A stretch of 64,000 bases of DNA, taken from the NCBI GenBank assembly GCA_009760855.2, contig WPIO01000007.1, forward strand, positions 11,783,501 to 11,847,500. Reading direction: 5' to 3'. Each line of letters starts with the position of its first letter. Positions within the stretch are counted from its first letter, which is position 1. The DNA comes from Cristatella mucedo (taxonomy: Eukaryota; Bryozoa; Phylactolaemata; Cristatellidae). Below the pieces are notes generated by a model. That model worked only from the letters and a program-made list of their open reading frames with translations, was not told the DNA's origin and did not search any database. Shown here piece by piece: positions 1 through 11,097 of this stretch. Position numbers and translations under genes: made by a program.

Positions 1-540
1 GCCGTGTATTGCCGCTGGACAAAGTACTTTCGTCGCAGATACTTAGCTACCAAAGTTACACTTACGCCATCAGTTTAATTACCATAAAAGAAAAGCGTAG
101 CGTAAATAACACAAAGGAGAACATGAACGGTGCTACGGCTGGTTCTCCAAGTTTTTCGAGTTTTCTTACGTGCCAAGGAATTTTCAGCGGAAGCAGGCGT
201 GCGTGCGCGAGACTCGTGGGTGACGAAGCGTCTCGGTCGACCGCACGTTGGCAAGAGTTCACAAACGGAGGACCCAAGGACCGGGAGGAGGGTGCCTAAA
301 AGGAGAAAGGTGAGACAACTTGAATGAGCAGAACATACATCGCCGCCAGCGACACTGGTAGCGCACAGCCACAGTTTCCGGGAGCGCGGCTCTCAGCCCG
401 AATGATAAGAAATAGGCCGCCGAGGTTGCCGAGTTTGCACTGGCCAAAGGCGCGAGCCAGAGGCTTCTAGAGCGAGCCAGAGGCTTCTAGGCTTCTCTTC
501 GGTGTGCGCCGAAACCGACGCCTGACGAAGGCGTCGCTGC
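1..540. other. leading stretch, no gene recognised
   Basis: Open frames here overlap on both strands and show no recognisable domain. The only structure I see is a 20-bp direct duplication (GCGAGCCAGAGGCTTCTAG repeated, about 452-490). Confidence 0.5.
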
Positions 541-2350
541 CCGAATGCGTCGCTGCGGCTGCGAAAACGCCGGCGAGCATCGGCGTTGCAGTGGTGCTAT
601 TGCCGCAAATTTCCAAACAACGAGTAGGCTGAAAGCAAATCGGGAGTTTGAACGGTGGAGCCGATCGGGCGCAGACGCGGCGAGAGTGCCGATCGAACGC
701 GAAACAAGCCGAGGAGCCATTTGCGGCGCACACGTTCACACTCGTCTTGGTGACTAAAACATCGCCGCGCAGACGTAGCCTGGTTAAGCCGAGCTATGGG
801 GCGAGACGTTGACCTTGTAGAGGCGACCAGCCGTAGGACAGCTGCCAGGACGCGACCGGAGGCGCATCGATCGCCCCAGGTCAGGCGCGCACCGGCGCGA
901 CGCGCGCCGCCACGGCGGCGCGACGTCTGCGGCGTCGACGCCGCATCGGTGAAGAGTAGCGGCGCGCAGATATCGCGCGCGGGCCCGGCGTCAGCCACTT
1001 TCCCGCTGCGGGTCCCGACCCGTCTTGGAAGAGACGATCTGCACGGATGACGCGAGCTAGTGGCGCTTTAGAGGCGCGAAATCGCCGCCAGCAAGCGAAG
1101 GCGCGGTGCGAGCGGCAAGGGGGGCGGAAGCGAGGTCGCGGAACTGGCGGAGACCGTCGCTCGCCATCGGTCGGCCGCGACGCGACGCGACGCCCGCGGA
1201 GCGGCGCGCGCCGCGGGCGTCAACTGTCTCGAGCGAGGAGAGAGCCGCAAGGGCAGCCGCGCCGTCGTTTTTCGCGCGGCTGCCGGAGCTGCGCAGCGGC
1301 GGTGCTTGCGCCAGCGACGAGACCGCGACGCGCGCGGAGCTTGCTAATCCGCGCGACCGCTCGCGCCGCGACGACGGCGACGAGCAGCGCTACTTGGAGC
1401 CCGATTCGGCTGCCGTCGATGACCGCACCCCGACCCGCTGCTGCTGCGGCCGGCGCCTGCGGCGCGAAGACGGTCGACACCTCGGCCAGCTCGCGCGAGC
1501 GCGGAGCCGAGCGGCGGCGGCGGCCGCCGCGCTCCGCGAGCCGCCGCCGCCGCCGCTCGGCTTGAGCGACTGAGCTGCTCGCGGCTTCGCTAATCATTCC
1601 GCCGGAGGTTCTTCGAAATGGCAAGGCGAGCGCGAGAAATCGTGGCGCGCCCGCCTTCTTCGGCCGCCGCCGCCGGTCGCACGACAGCTCGCGAAGCTTA
1701 ACGATGATGAATCTCGACCGGTGCTCAGCTCCCTCGGCTCATTAGGACGAGCGGCAAGCTCTGCGCACTAGCGCCCGCCGGAGCTTCGCCCTTCGCTGCC
1801 CACAGATGTAACGGGTTGCAACGGCTCAGCGAGCTCTGCGCCTGCCGACCGCCGCACTCTCCGCTCTGGCTGCCGCTCGTGGGCCATCGCTGCGGGCTCT
1901 TGCGTCGCTGCGGCCGCGCGTCAGCGAGTGGCAGGCAGCGAGTGGCTGCCGGAAAGAGTCGAGAGCGCGGCTCGAGCGAACAGGCTCGCATGCGGGCCAG
2001 CCGCGGAGTCTCCCCCAAGCTGCGTGGCGCGGGGCGCGAGGAGAAAGAAAGATAATGGCGCGGCTGAGCCGAGCGCCGCCGGACTCGCTCGGCAGTGGCG
2101 GAGCACTCGTCTCCGGGCTCGGGCTCCGGGCCACTTTCCCTGCCCGAGCGAGATGCAAAGCGAAATGGCTGCTCATCTCGGAAATGTCATCCAAGGTCTC
2201 GAGGCGCACAAGGATAGCTAGCGCCTCAAATAGTCAATCGCTTTGCCGAGGTCCGCGAGTGTGAGCTATAGCGACCGGAGGCCCACAAGCAGCAGCCAGC
2301 GCGGAGAGTTCGAACGGTAGGCGCAGAGCGCGCTGAGCCGTTACAAGTCA
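540..2350. other. CpG-rich, high-GC block without a defensible gene
   Basis: GC and CpG content are far above the rest of the window, and no LINE or SINE is recognisable inside. Long frames are open on both strands (for example plus 1106-1573 and minus 1220-1624). Their translations are Arg/Ala/Pro-rich, as expected when GC-rich DNA lacks stop codons. The block could be a CpG-island-like promoter or first-exon region, but neither strand has a convincing domain or exon pair. Confidence 0.5.
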
Positions 2351-3925
2351 TCACGTCCATGCGCGACGTCTGCTTGCTTGACGCAGGAACGGCAGCAGTC
2401 ACCAATAGTGGCTGCGTAACAAATACGCAGTAGCAAAACTATAGAGCGGCAGCTCACTAATAGCTTCGCATCCGCGTGTCCCAACGAATCTTCCGCTCGG
2501 ATAGGCTGCCTCAAGGTGGCAGGAAGTAGTTCTTTTCACTACCCGACGATGATCGAGTTGCTGAGATCCGGAGTCTCAGTAGCGGGTAGAAATGGTCGAC
2601 AGGATAGCTCGTTACGATCGCCCAAAGTCTTTCGACCGGTTTGACCGCGTTTTATTCGCGGACTGATAAGGACTGGATCTCTTGTACGGCGGTTTCTGGA
2701 CGGCGAGCAGCCTCCAGAAGTACGATACAAACGGTTCACCAACGGTGGGCCAATCTCGAGAAAATGATTGATGGCACGTGATAACACTATACATGTGTAC
2801 GACGCAAGTTTCTCGAGGACAATCCAGCAATGACAAGCTGGCGCGTAGCGGAACAGATCGAAGCGGCAGAGCGGCGCGGCGCGGCGGCGGCGGCGGATAT
2901 CCTCTGCCGGAGGACTCGCGTCGCAGACACTTCGGTTCGCAGGGGAAGGAAAGCGGGCCTCCGCCGGCCGCCGGCAAGTTCTAATCGCGCTCGTTGTATC
3001 TACAGTCGCGTCATGAGTCGCAATGACGGGAGCGAGTCTTTGGACGTGTTAAGTCGCTCGATCGACTGTTGCAAGCTACCAGGTTCGATCCTTCGTCTGG
3101 TCTGAGCGGAGCTAGTGTGACTCTAGGCCGCCGTCGGTAGTCGCACGTCGGACTCTCGACTGCGTTTATGTAATGAAAGACGCTAGCGGCATGCTCACCT
3201 AAGAAAACAGGAATGTACAAGTAATGTAATTATGCAAAGCAAACACTTTATAAGCAGAGGCGAGAAAAACGGTGGCTTATGTCGAGGCGCGTCGCATTCG
3301 TTACGCCTTCTATTCAGTACCTCGGCGAATGTGAAGCCTGTGACCACTAAGGTTGTCAGGTCGACATTAAAAACCCTTTCCCACCCGGTAGCGGGATCGC
3401 CGTTTCGCAATGCTCATTGTGCGTCGATGTTTTCTTTCCTTGAATACTATACCGTCTGTCGGAATGCATGACTTACTCGGAATCAGGCCTCCCTCCCCGC
3501 CTCCCTGTTCTCAGAGGTCACGGGCTTCAACTCCTGTTACGGGTCATGGCGGAGGTTAAGTTTATATCGGCCGATTCAAAATTCTCATTATCATAGCGGT
3601 GGAAGAGCATTGACAACTATTTCTCCGCTCGAAGCGGGCGCAACAAATCGCTCACTGCAAGATTCGAACGCACCACCCGAGTCGCGTTGTACGAGCACCC
3701 TGCAAATGGGCTAATGCCTAATGGCTAATGGCTGATGGGCAAAGAGAAAGAGAATGCAAAAACATTGATTCGCCTCTTTCCGGCGGTCGAGCTTTCGCTT
3801 TGACCTCATTCCTAGCCCCTTGCATCCGCATTCCCAAGCAAATCGTGCGGCTCTCCTGCGGCGGCGGGCAGTTGTGACTGTGAATCTCCTTCTGCTTTTG
3901 ATCGCGCGAAGGAAGAAGAGTTCCT
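2350..3925. other. no gene or clear repeat seen
   Basis: Moderate GC sequence with short overlapping frames only. A GCGGCGGCGG patch lies near 2876-2896. A weak B-box-like word near 3525 is not accompanied by an A box. Confidence 0.4.
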
Positions 3926-3991
3926 ACTGATCAACTGAGCATGAGATCAACTGAGCATGAGCGGCTGAAAGTGCTGAGACGAGCAAGCGAC

Positions 3992-4253
3992 TTAAATGCT
4001 GTGACTCAAACGCCGCCGCCGCGAGGCGAGCAGCTCCACGATGTCGAGAAGCTCTACGTATCGCGCCACGTATCGCGGCTCGGACCGTTGTGCTCCAGTC
4101 GTCAGCTTCGGCGAGGCCACAGAAATTTCGCAACGCTTACGCGGGCGCATCGAATTAGCGGCGGCGGCGGCACGAGCGCTGCTTGGCAACGGCTGCAGCA
4201 GCAACGTTGTTGCACTTGAACCGATACAAATGACAGAGAGCTTGGTTGCCTGA
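3992..4253. other. CpG-rich patch with competing open frames on both strands
   Basis: A plus-strand frame (4041-4253, 70 aa, ATG to TGA) and a minus-strand frame (3992-4294, 100 aa) overlap completely. Both have GC-rich third positions and balanced composition. The minus frame runs into the 3' end of a LINE-B copy at 4254, so its N-terminus cannot be native. At most one is real, and neither has a recognised domain. Confidence 0.2.
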
Positions 4254-4629
4254 ATGTACATATCTCCGTCTGTCACTCCACAAAAACTGGCCAACCGACT
4301 TCATCTCAAGCAAAAAACAGAAAGCGAGAAGCATAGCTGAGTCGGGAGAGCAGTTGAAGTAGTATGAAGTAGCACGGACGTAGCAGCTCAGGACGGCTGG
4401 AAAGGATGAGCCATAGTCGGCAGCAGGAGATTAGTTTTCGTTGCGTAAGAATTGCGGAATTGAGTTCCACAGTTTAGGACCTGCAGAGAGAAAGCTTATG
4501 TCGCCAACGGTCTTTAAGCGAAGGAATGGATAACCTAATTTATTGTCCATGCAGGACCTGAGGCACAAGGAGGCTGAAACTGGTGCAGCAGTTCGGCTAG
4601 GTATGAGGGAGCCAAGCTGCGGCTGGCCT
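4252..4629 (-). mobile_element. LINE-B, 5'-truncated 3' part
   Basis: Read on the minus strand, this ends in the LINE-B terminal word (GGAGATATG variant) at 4254. It carries the C-terminal ORF segment seen in the other copies: tracts for the AELLHQF, GPKLWNS and LRN motifs can be followed. It is degenerate. The match stops abruptly at 4629, where a LINE-A 3' end begins. Confidence 0.85.
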
Positions 4630-4712
4630 TATAATAATAACAATAATAATAATACACTTGATAAAGCGCCATCAGAGAACTCAATCGTTTTCTAGGCGCT
4701 TTACATCTGTAG
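4630..4712 (-). mobile_element. LINE-A 3'-end fragment abutting LINE-B
   Basis: The plus strand starts with an (ATA)n/(AAT)n tract, then ACACTTGATAAAGCGCC and the reverse complement of the LINE-A terminal hairpin. Only about 80 bases of the element are present, which is typical of extreme 5' truncation in target-primed reverse transcription. LINE-B does not resume beyond 4712. Confidence 0.85.
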
Positions 4713-5103
4713 GACGACCCCTTGAACTGTGGTTTAACATATCTCCATATATGTATAACCGACGATGCCGAAAGGATTAAGTGCTTGTTCTGCTGAGAGT
4801 TTATCATGGAACAGGAACACTAAGAGACTAGGCGATTTTCTGTGCACATTCGTTATGGGCGACGAAAGTCGCTTGGGTGGTCGCTGCAAGCAGACGGCAC
4901 TGTCACCTCTGTTGTCGGCCTCTCTTCCTCTTGGTGCGGCCTTTGCTCGCATCTTCACTCCAGCCGCGGCAGCTCCTAACCCACAGCCATTGCTTGCTTT
5001 CTTGGTCGTCATCTTGACTCGGACGAGTTCTCACTTTTTATTTGTTTTCAGGAGATGAAGGCCGCTGGGGAAAAAATCTCAATTGCACAGCCAATCTGGC
5101 TCA

Positions 5104-5260
5104 GAGTGACCTGCGCGAGACTCTTCAAGCGTAAGGCTCACTCACTGCCGGTCCGAATCCTGCGGTGGGCGATCATGTATGACCACCGGCGGCGACAGCT
5201 TTTAAAGCTCTTCTGCCGCCACGCAAAGAGAGGCTGGTAAATCAAGAATTTTTTGCACGG
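5104..5260 (+). mobile_element. SINE-A copy, diverged
   Basis: This aligns by eye with the copies at 7833 and 12552. It has a B-box-like segment (GGTCCGAATCC), the following TGCGGTGGGCGATC, a GGCGACAGC segment and the terminal GAGGCTG..AAATCA part. The A box and the internal CCGAGGTC hairpin are eroded. A 62-codon frame at 5055-5240 runs through it and is not a gene. Confidence 0.65.
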
Positions 5261-5524
5261 CTTCGTTGTTACTTACGATGATGTATATGCAGTGCCGTAG
5301 AGCAGCGGGCGTAGGATGAGCTGGCCCCTGGCTTGCTATTTATTCTATGGACGTCATTGCATGGGAGCGTTACTCTGCCTCCCCCCCCCCCGCGCCTACG
5401 CAAAGGTGAAGGTTTGCATGAGTTGCTGAGCACTAACTGCGCCCACGTGACGTCCACTGCCACGCAGTGTCGCCAGACCAGAAAGGCCGCTCAGCCCTGG
5501 AACTCTCCACCTCTCCTCTCTCAG

Positions 5525-5740
<216 letters not shown>

Positions 5741-6322
5741 GCGGGCACCAGTGCGGTCAGGCGTGCACAATGTAGTCGATTATTTATAGCGGCAAGCGAG
5801 TAATGCCGCACAGCCTCATAGATCGCTCGCCGGTCGGCGGCCGTGGGTCGCCGGTCTAAGCCACCACCGCCGCCACAGCCGCTCATTCAGCCGAGTCGAG
5901 AATAAATCACGCCGCGCTCGTAACGAGCTGCGGCAAAAAACCAAGCGCGGTCACTCGTTAAATCCATCCGGCACCTCGCGGTTTGTGCCACACAACGAGC
6001 CGACAGGCCGGCTGAAAGAGCTTCGAAGGTTCGGCTTCGGCCAGCGGACATCCGCTGGCCGAAGCCTGCCCCCCTCCCTACCTCCGCCGGTTGTGCTCGC
6101 TCTAGCAGCGGCTGCCGCCGCATGCGAGGCGCTCGATAAAGCGCAAGCCCAACGATGCGGCTGACAGTGCTCCGTCCGTCGGTCCACCGCAGGGTCTGGC
6201 GAATCGCTTCCGGTCCGTCGCTGCAGCCACAGAATTTTCGCGGCGCTCGAGAACGGCCCCAGTTTCTCGATCTGCAGTAGCTCTTCACCGAGTAGCCGAA
6301 AGCATGCCGGAAGGAGAAGCAA

Positions 6323-6325
<3 letters not shown>
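5741..6325. other. GC-rich spacer between complementary CT and AG arrays
   Basis: 585 bp of GC-rich sequence without a recognised gene. A frame on the minus strand (5887-6288) is open but has no domain. Confidence 0.4.

Positions 6326-6395
<70 letters not shown>
6326..6395. repeat. (AG)n microsatellite, 70 bp
   Basis: Pure AG dinucleotide array on the plus strand, complementary to the CT array at 5526-5740. Confidence 0.98.
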
Positions 6396-6398
<3 letters not shown>

Positions 6399-7035
6399 GA
6401 TGAGGTCGTTTCCCAGCGTCGGTCGCACGGCGACTGTCGCCTGCAAAAGAGAAGACCGGCGGAGTGAAGCGACGATTTGAGACTTCTTAGGTGTCGCTTT
6501 CTCTCTCGCTCCTGTCGCTTTAGGTATCCTAAGCACTTGTACTCCATCCTTTGCTTAGCACGCCGGAAGCTGCACGAACGTCAGCGATCGATCTGCTCTC
6601 ATTTCAGCAACTCGACTGAACTGTGCCTGACATTTGCACTTTCCCACTCTATGTACCGCGTGTAGTTCTACGTTCGCCTAACATTTTTCTACTGCTTAAT
6701 TGGTCCACATTAGCTTCGCCCTCGAAGCTGCTTCATGCAACCACACCAGAAGATGCTTTTTTGGAGTATTCACCAAGTAAATGGTGATGACTTGCTAGGA
6801 ATTCGCCATGGGAATTTAAGGCTAACTATTCGATAAAAACTGCTCCGCTTCGGGATGGCAATGATCTACTGAACAATGCTGACTAGGGTAGGGCTGCTCT
6901 GCTAGTTGATTCAGATCTCTTAGCAGCGTTTGACCAAAATGACTACCACCAGATTCTTCTGGAGATCTTTTAAACAGAGCTTGATATCGCTGGTACACCG
7001 CTAAACTGGCCTAGGTCCTATCCATGTGAGAAATG

Positions 7036-7192
7036 TCAAGAGTGTAGATTGGGCCACTGGCAAGATGCTCGCCCCAACCAAAGGTCAAGGTGAATGCAGT
7101 GGATGACCGAGAATGTGGGCTTGAGCCCGTGGCATGTATGTGAAGGGTCTGAATAGAGATTAAGTTCTCTTAGAGCACTGTGCAAATGAAAA
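7036..7192 (+). mobile_element. SINE-C copy inside old LINE-A
   Basis: The copy has a GGCCACTGGCAAGATGCTCG head, a B-box-like GGGCTTGAGCCC near 7118-7130, and the tail GAATAGAGATTAAGTTCTCT followed by an A-rich end. It interrupts the RT coding relic between the DIAGTPLNW and GDVIS segments. Confidence 0.75.
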
Positions 7193-7832
7193 AAAAAATT
7201 TTATGCATGTCCGTTTTTTCCGGAACATCGAACTTAACGGTCTGACGGACCTCTCGGTCGGCACGATCGTTGGCATCCTTATTTTCACTGTATATACTAC
7301 CCCGTCTGGGCGATGTCATCTCCGTACGCAATTTTGGCTTTCATTTTTACGCTGATTAAAAAAAAGTATTGGCTTTCAATCCTGTACCAATGGCAATCAG
7401 CTCTACTCACCATTGAACTGCTCTAAGACTTGCCCCCCATCCGGCTTGCCAAATTCATTGGCAGCCTGATTTAAAAAAATGCACACTTGAATGGCAGCTC
7501 AGTTCTCGAAGCTTGATGAAGACAAGACTGGAGTCATTGCTATGAGCAAGGCCATTGTCATCCTCAAATTAGCAGGCCTCACCTTCAAGATTTGGTTCAT
7601 CTAAAATCTCGACCCTAGCGTCTACTCTTTATCTGAGCGTGCTATGCCAAACCGGCTTGTCATTAGGTGAGAGCATTGCCCTCCACTGTCAAGCTGGCTA
7701 ACTTCAGCTGAGAAACATAGACAAAATCAGGACCTGCTTTGACAGCAGTACACAAGCCAAACTAGTTAACTCATTTGTGAAGTCGCATCGAGATTTCGGC
7801 AAATCTTTTTACTCAGTACTCCAGGCCTGTAG

Positions 7833-8016
7833 CCGTGATGGCACACCTAGGTAAGGCTGTTGCTTGCACGACCTCGGTCCCGAGGTCGCGGGTTCGATTC
7901 CTGCGGTGGGCGATCCTGTATTGCTGCTGCAAGCGGTGGTGACAGCCGTAAACGCTCTTTTGTCGCTATAAAAAAAGAGGCTGTTTAATCAGCTAGGATT
8001 TTTTTATTATTTACCC
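7833..8016 (+). mobile_element. SINE-A copy, best preserved
   Basis: A tRNA-derived head has an A-box match (TGGCACACCTAGG near 7848) and a B-box match (GGTTCGATTCC near 7891). The T-arm pairs as GCGGG/CCTGC. Just upstream is the perfect 8-bp hairpin GACCTCGG-TC-CCGAGGTC. The body contains GGTGACAGCC and ends in GAGGCTGTTTAATCAGC plus a T-rich tail. It sits within an older LINE-A relic. Confidence 0.8.
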
Positions 8017-8617
8017 TTATTCGTCGGCAACTGATGAACAACTCAGACTCGTGCCTGGTCTGTCGGTCGACAAAGGCTTTGCCAGCTCCTGGTCTTCTGC
8101 CACTTCTGTTCGAGTCTCTCTAGCTCCCAATCCCAGCCACGAATTGATTTAGATGGCTTCCTCTCGCTGGCCTTGACCGATCGCCTGTCTTATAGGTCAC
8201 TCACTCGCTTGCTGGCACCAGCCTATCCATTCGACCTCCTGGCTCGTCCGGCGTGCTCTGCTACCGATCATTCTGCTGCAGCTACTGTCTGTCGTCGGTT
8301 AATTATTTCCACTATACTGAAGTTTTTTGGAGATATGGCTTTCAGTTCGTATGCACCGAAAGTGTCTGACCCCTTGCCTCGGTATCTGTAATCATCTGCA
8401 GCTTACTTTTCGTCGTGCAGCTAAGTCTCAGATAAAGAGGCATCTGTTGAGCCCATTTTTGCCTGCACCCCCAGTGAACTTGCCTTTCTTTTTTCTGCCT
8501 GCTTTGTGCTCTGGTAACAAGGGCATAATTTGCTGCATGCTACTTAACATAGGTTCTATTTAGGTTGTGCTCTTGTGTGCCTTGCCGTGCTGGTGTAATC
8601 AAGGGACGCCGAGTAAA

Positions 8618-9310
8618 GCTCCTACGCTGACCCACAAGGGCCGCCACGGCTTGGTTCCTCCATACCTAGCCGAACTGCTGCGCCATTTTCAGCGTCCGAA
8701 TTACCTCAGGTCCCCTATGGACAATACATTATTCGTTCCATTCCTCATTCCTCTACTTAAAGACCGTTGGCGAGCGAATCTTTTGATAATAATAATAATA
8801 ATAATAATAATGCATTTAATATAACGCCCTTAGAGAACTCAATCTCTTTCTGGGCACTAAAGATTTGCTGCAAAGGAAGCACGATCGATTAGTTAGTGGT
8901 GGCATGCTCACTAAACAACAAGAATAACATGGTTAGGGGTGACGTGCACACGGTCAGCAGCCAAGTGCATGCTCTTGCACTCAGGTATTCGACTGTGGAA
9001 CTCACTTCCACAATTCGTACGCAATTAACATCTGGTATCCTGCTACCAATTAAGGCACATTCTTTCCAGCCGTCCTGAGCTGCTATTTCAATGCTACTCA
9101 CTACCTCAACTGCTCTGCTGACTCAGCCATGCTTCACGCTTTCTGTTTGTTTTATAAGATGGTCAATTTGCTACTGAATAACGCTCAGCGAAAGCCGCTT
9201 AGGCTTTGAATGAGCATTCAGTAGCTCAAAGACAACTCTCCTGCGTAACACCCACTCGGTCTTTGTGGTTTGGAGGACTAGCAGACGGAGATACGTTACA
9301 TTACATACTG
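8618..9310 (+). mobile_element. LINE-B 3' part, interrupted by LINE-A
   Basis: The coding relic (PYLAELLRHFQ, near 8660) is followed by AAAGACCGTTGGCGA. After an inserted LINE-A 3' end it resumes at about 8983 with ACTGTGGAACTCACTTCC. It ends with CAGACGGAGATACGTTACA and a short TTACA-type tail at about 9283-9306. All frames are broken. Confidence 0.85.
8786..8982 (-). mobile_element. LINE-A 3' end nested in LINE-B
   Basis: An (ATA)n tract is followed by the reverse complement of the LINE-A terminal hairpin (GCCC..AGAGAACTCAATCTCT..GGGC). Then comes LINE-A 3' UTR sequence (TTGCTGCAAAGGAAGC, ATGGTTAGGGGTGACGTGCA). The flanks on both sides are contiguous LINE-B sequence in the opposite orientation. 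Confidence 0.85.
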
Positions 9311-9379
9311 ATCGGCTTTCAGCTAGCTCGCCCAATCAGGATATCATACTTGTGCATGTCATTAATTTTGGTCGCTCCT

Positions 9380-10620
9380 TATAATAATAATAATAATTCA
9401 TTTGATAAAGCGCCCTCAGAGAACTTAATCTCTCTCTAGGTGCTTTACATTTGCTGCAAAGTGAAATGCAATTGAATGGTAAGTAAAATCATGCTTGAAA
9501 AACAAACAAAATGAATAATATGGTTAGGGGTGACGTGCACAGGGTCAGCATGCGAATGTGGTTAGTGGCAGCATGCACAGTGTCAACACGCATAAGCACA
9601 TCAAGGACGAATCACAGGGACCCACTAAATGCTGTCCTAAATAGGCGTGTTTTTAGGTTCCTTTTAAATGTGGTCAGGTCGGGGGATGTTCTGACGCAGG
9701 TCGGTAGGGAGTTCCAGGCTTTGGGAGCTTATGAACTAAATGCACGGTCTCCAAAGGATTTAAGGTTTGTACGAGGTATTTCTACACTGTTGGATTCCGA
9801 AAAGCGGGTGGTACGATGCTTGGCCTGAAGGGGTAGTATATCTGAAAGATAGGCTGGAGCGATAGAATGAAGGGACCTAAAAGTGAGCGACAAAACCTTA
9901 AAAGTCAATCCGTTGCTTGACTGGTAGCCAGTGCAGGTCGGCGAGAAGTGGAGTAATGTGGCAACTGCGACGCTCACGACAGACAAGTCTAGCTGCAGAG
10001 TTTTGCACCAGCTGCAATCGCCTGATCGCACATGCTGGTAGGCCAGTAAGCAGTGAGTTGCAGAAGTCGAGACGGGATGTCACGAATGCATGGAAAAACT
10101 TACATGTGGTATCTTTATCTAAACAAGCCCGAATTTGAGCAATGTTATGAAGCTGAAAATAGGCGGATTTGACTGTGGAGCTGATATGGTCGTCTAACGA
10201 GAGGTCGCTTTGGAATATGACACCTAGATTTCGAGCTGATTCAACAGGAGATATGCTGGCAGAGCCAATTTTGAGCGGCAGCCTTTCCAATCTCTGAATC
10301 ACACTGGGTTTGCCCATAACAAGTAAGTTAGTTTTATCATCGTTTAGTTTTAGAAAATTTGCTGCCATCCATGTGCGGATGTCATCAATGCATGCAGCTA
10401 GTGAGTTGAGAGAATTTGAGGTGCTCGAAGGCTGGGAGGGATCAAAGCAAAGGTACAACTGAGTGTCATCCGCATAGAAGTGAAAGCCTAGATTGTGCTT
10501 GGAAATCACATCAGCAAGAGGCACAGTATAAACCGCGAAAAGAACCGGACCTAGCACTGAGCCCTGAGGTACTCCATATTTCAGAGGTACTTCAGATGAT
10601 CTTTGTCCATTCACGTCAAT
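9380..10620 (-). mobile_element. LINE-A, 1.24-kb 5'-truncated copy
   Basis: On the minus strand it starts within the RT gene just upstream of the GVPQGSVLGP motif. It continues through YADD and the C-terminal domain to the 3' UTR, the terminal hairpin and a (TTA)n tail at 9381-9397. The homology to the 57.3-kb copy ends sharply at about 10620, so this is a 5' truncation. Confidence 0.92.
9898..10614 (-). pseudogene. LINE-A reverse transcriptase fragment
   Basis: A 238-codon open frame encodes the second half of a non-LTR reverse transcriptase. The GVPQGSVLGP template-binding motif is at residues 14-23 and the catalytic YADD box at residues 47-50. A LKLNDDKTNLL segment is around residues 88-98, followed by the C-terminal LADLHWLPVKQRIDF at the end. 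The RT N-terminus, endonuclease and any upstream ORF are missing. A frameshift just after KQRIDF moves the rest into another frame (9729 to about 9900), which ends at a stop where the 47-kb copy has a Tyr codon. It cannot move on its own. Confidence 0.9.
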
Positions 10621-11090
10621 CCTTCTATTTTAGCGATTAGTAAAGTGCCTGCATGAAGAATTAGTTTTGCGATCTCATAGTAGCATTACTTACTGCAGCA
10701 AGCTCTCTAAGGGTGCTTTACGAATGACCAATTATACTAGGCCACATATTTTCATTTTTGTCCTTAGGTGCAAGGTGAGTGTTCCTAATATCTTATGCCG
10801 CAAATAGCTTTTATGCCACAATAATATGCTGCTGCGGTGAGGACAAATTTGATTTTGTATTTGTTCAAAAACCATTGAAATTAGGTGCTGTGAGGACCTT
10901 TGTTTTTATCAGTTGTTTTATCAGTTGCCTTGCGCCTATACCTGAATTAGTGATGGATAGGCGGACGTGGCCCAATATAGAGTAGTATCCATAGAAATGC
11001 AGCAGTTCGGGTGCGTTAACGAGAATAGCAATTTAAGTTATTAAGTTATTATTTTAAGTTTATGTAATTGCAGAGTAAGAGAAAATTGAG
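10621..11090. other. AT-rich stretch, nothing recognised
   Basis: Short frames only and no repeat family recognised. A TTGCAG preceded by a T-rich tract near 11065-11072 looks like a splice acceptor but has no supported exon. Confidence 0.4.
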
Positions 11091-11097
11091 TAGCCTT

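Larger units (their letters stand above)
6890..8460 (+). mobile_element. old LINE-A-like element carrying two SINEs
   Basis: Broken reading frames still show RT landmarks in order. A motif-A segment (DLLAAFDQND, then HQILLE) is near 6915-6965. DIAGTPLNW is near 6985-7010. GDVISVRNFGFHFYAD is at about 7305-7365. KLDEDKTGV is near 7510, a SFVKSH segment near 7770, and APAYPFDLL then LKFFGDMAFSSYAPK at about 8215-8365. The order and spacing match the coding copies at 9.4 and 57.3 kb once the SINEs at about 7036-7192 and 7833-8016 are removed. It has many frameshifts and stops. Confidence 0.75.

Noticed and set aside
1047-1624. 172-, 155- and 134-codon frames in CpG-rich DNA
   Set aside because: They overlap on both strands with Arg/Ala/Pro-rich translations. 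Absence of stops follows from high GC.
3515-3545. B-box-like GGGCTTCAACTCC word
   Set aside because: A single weak match without the rest of either SINE family.
5030-5245. Strong splice-acceptor-like TTTTATTTGTTTTCAG at 5039-5054 followed by a 62-codon frame
   Set aside because: Most of the frame is SINE-A sequence, so it cannot be a conserved exon; the acceptor resemblance is probably chance.
7870-7905. Possible functional tRNA gene (A and B boxes)
   Set aside because: The T-arm forms but no acceptor stem or normal anticodon arm does, and sister copies share a long non-tRNA body. It is a SINE.
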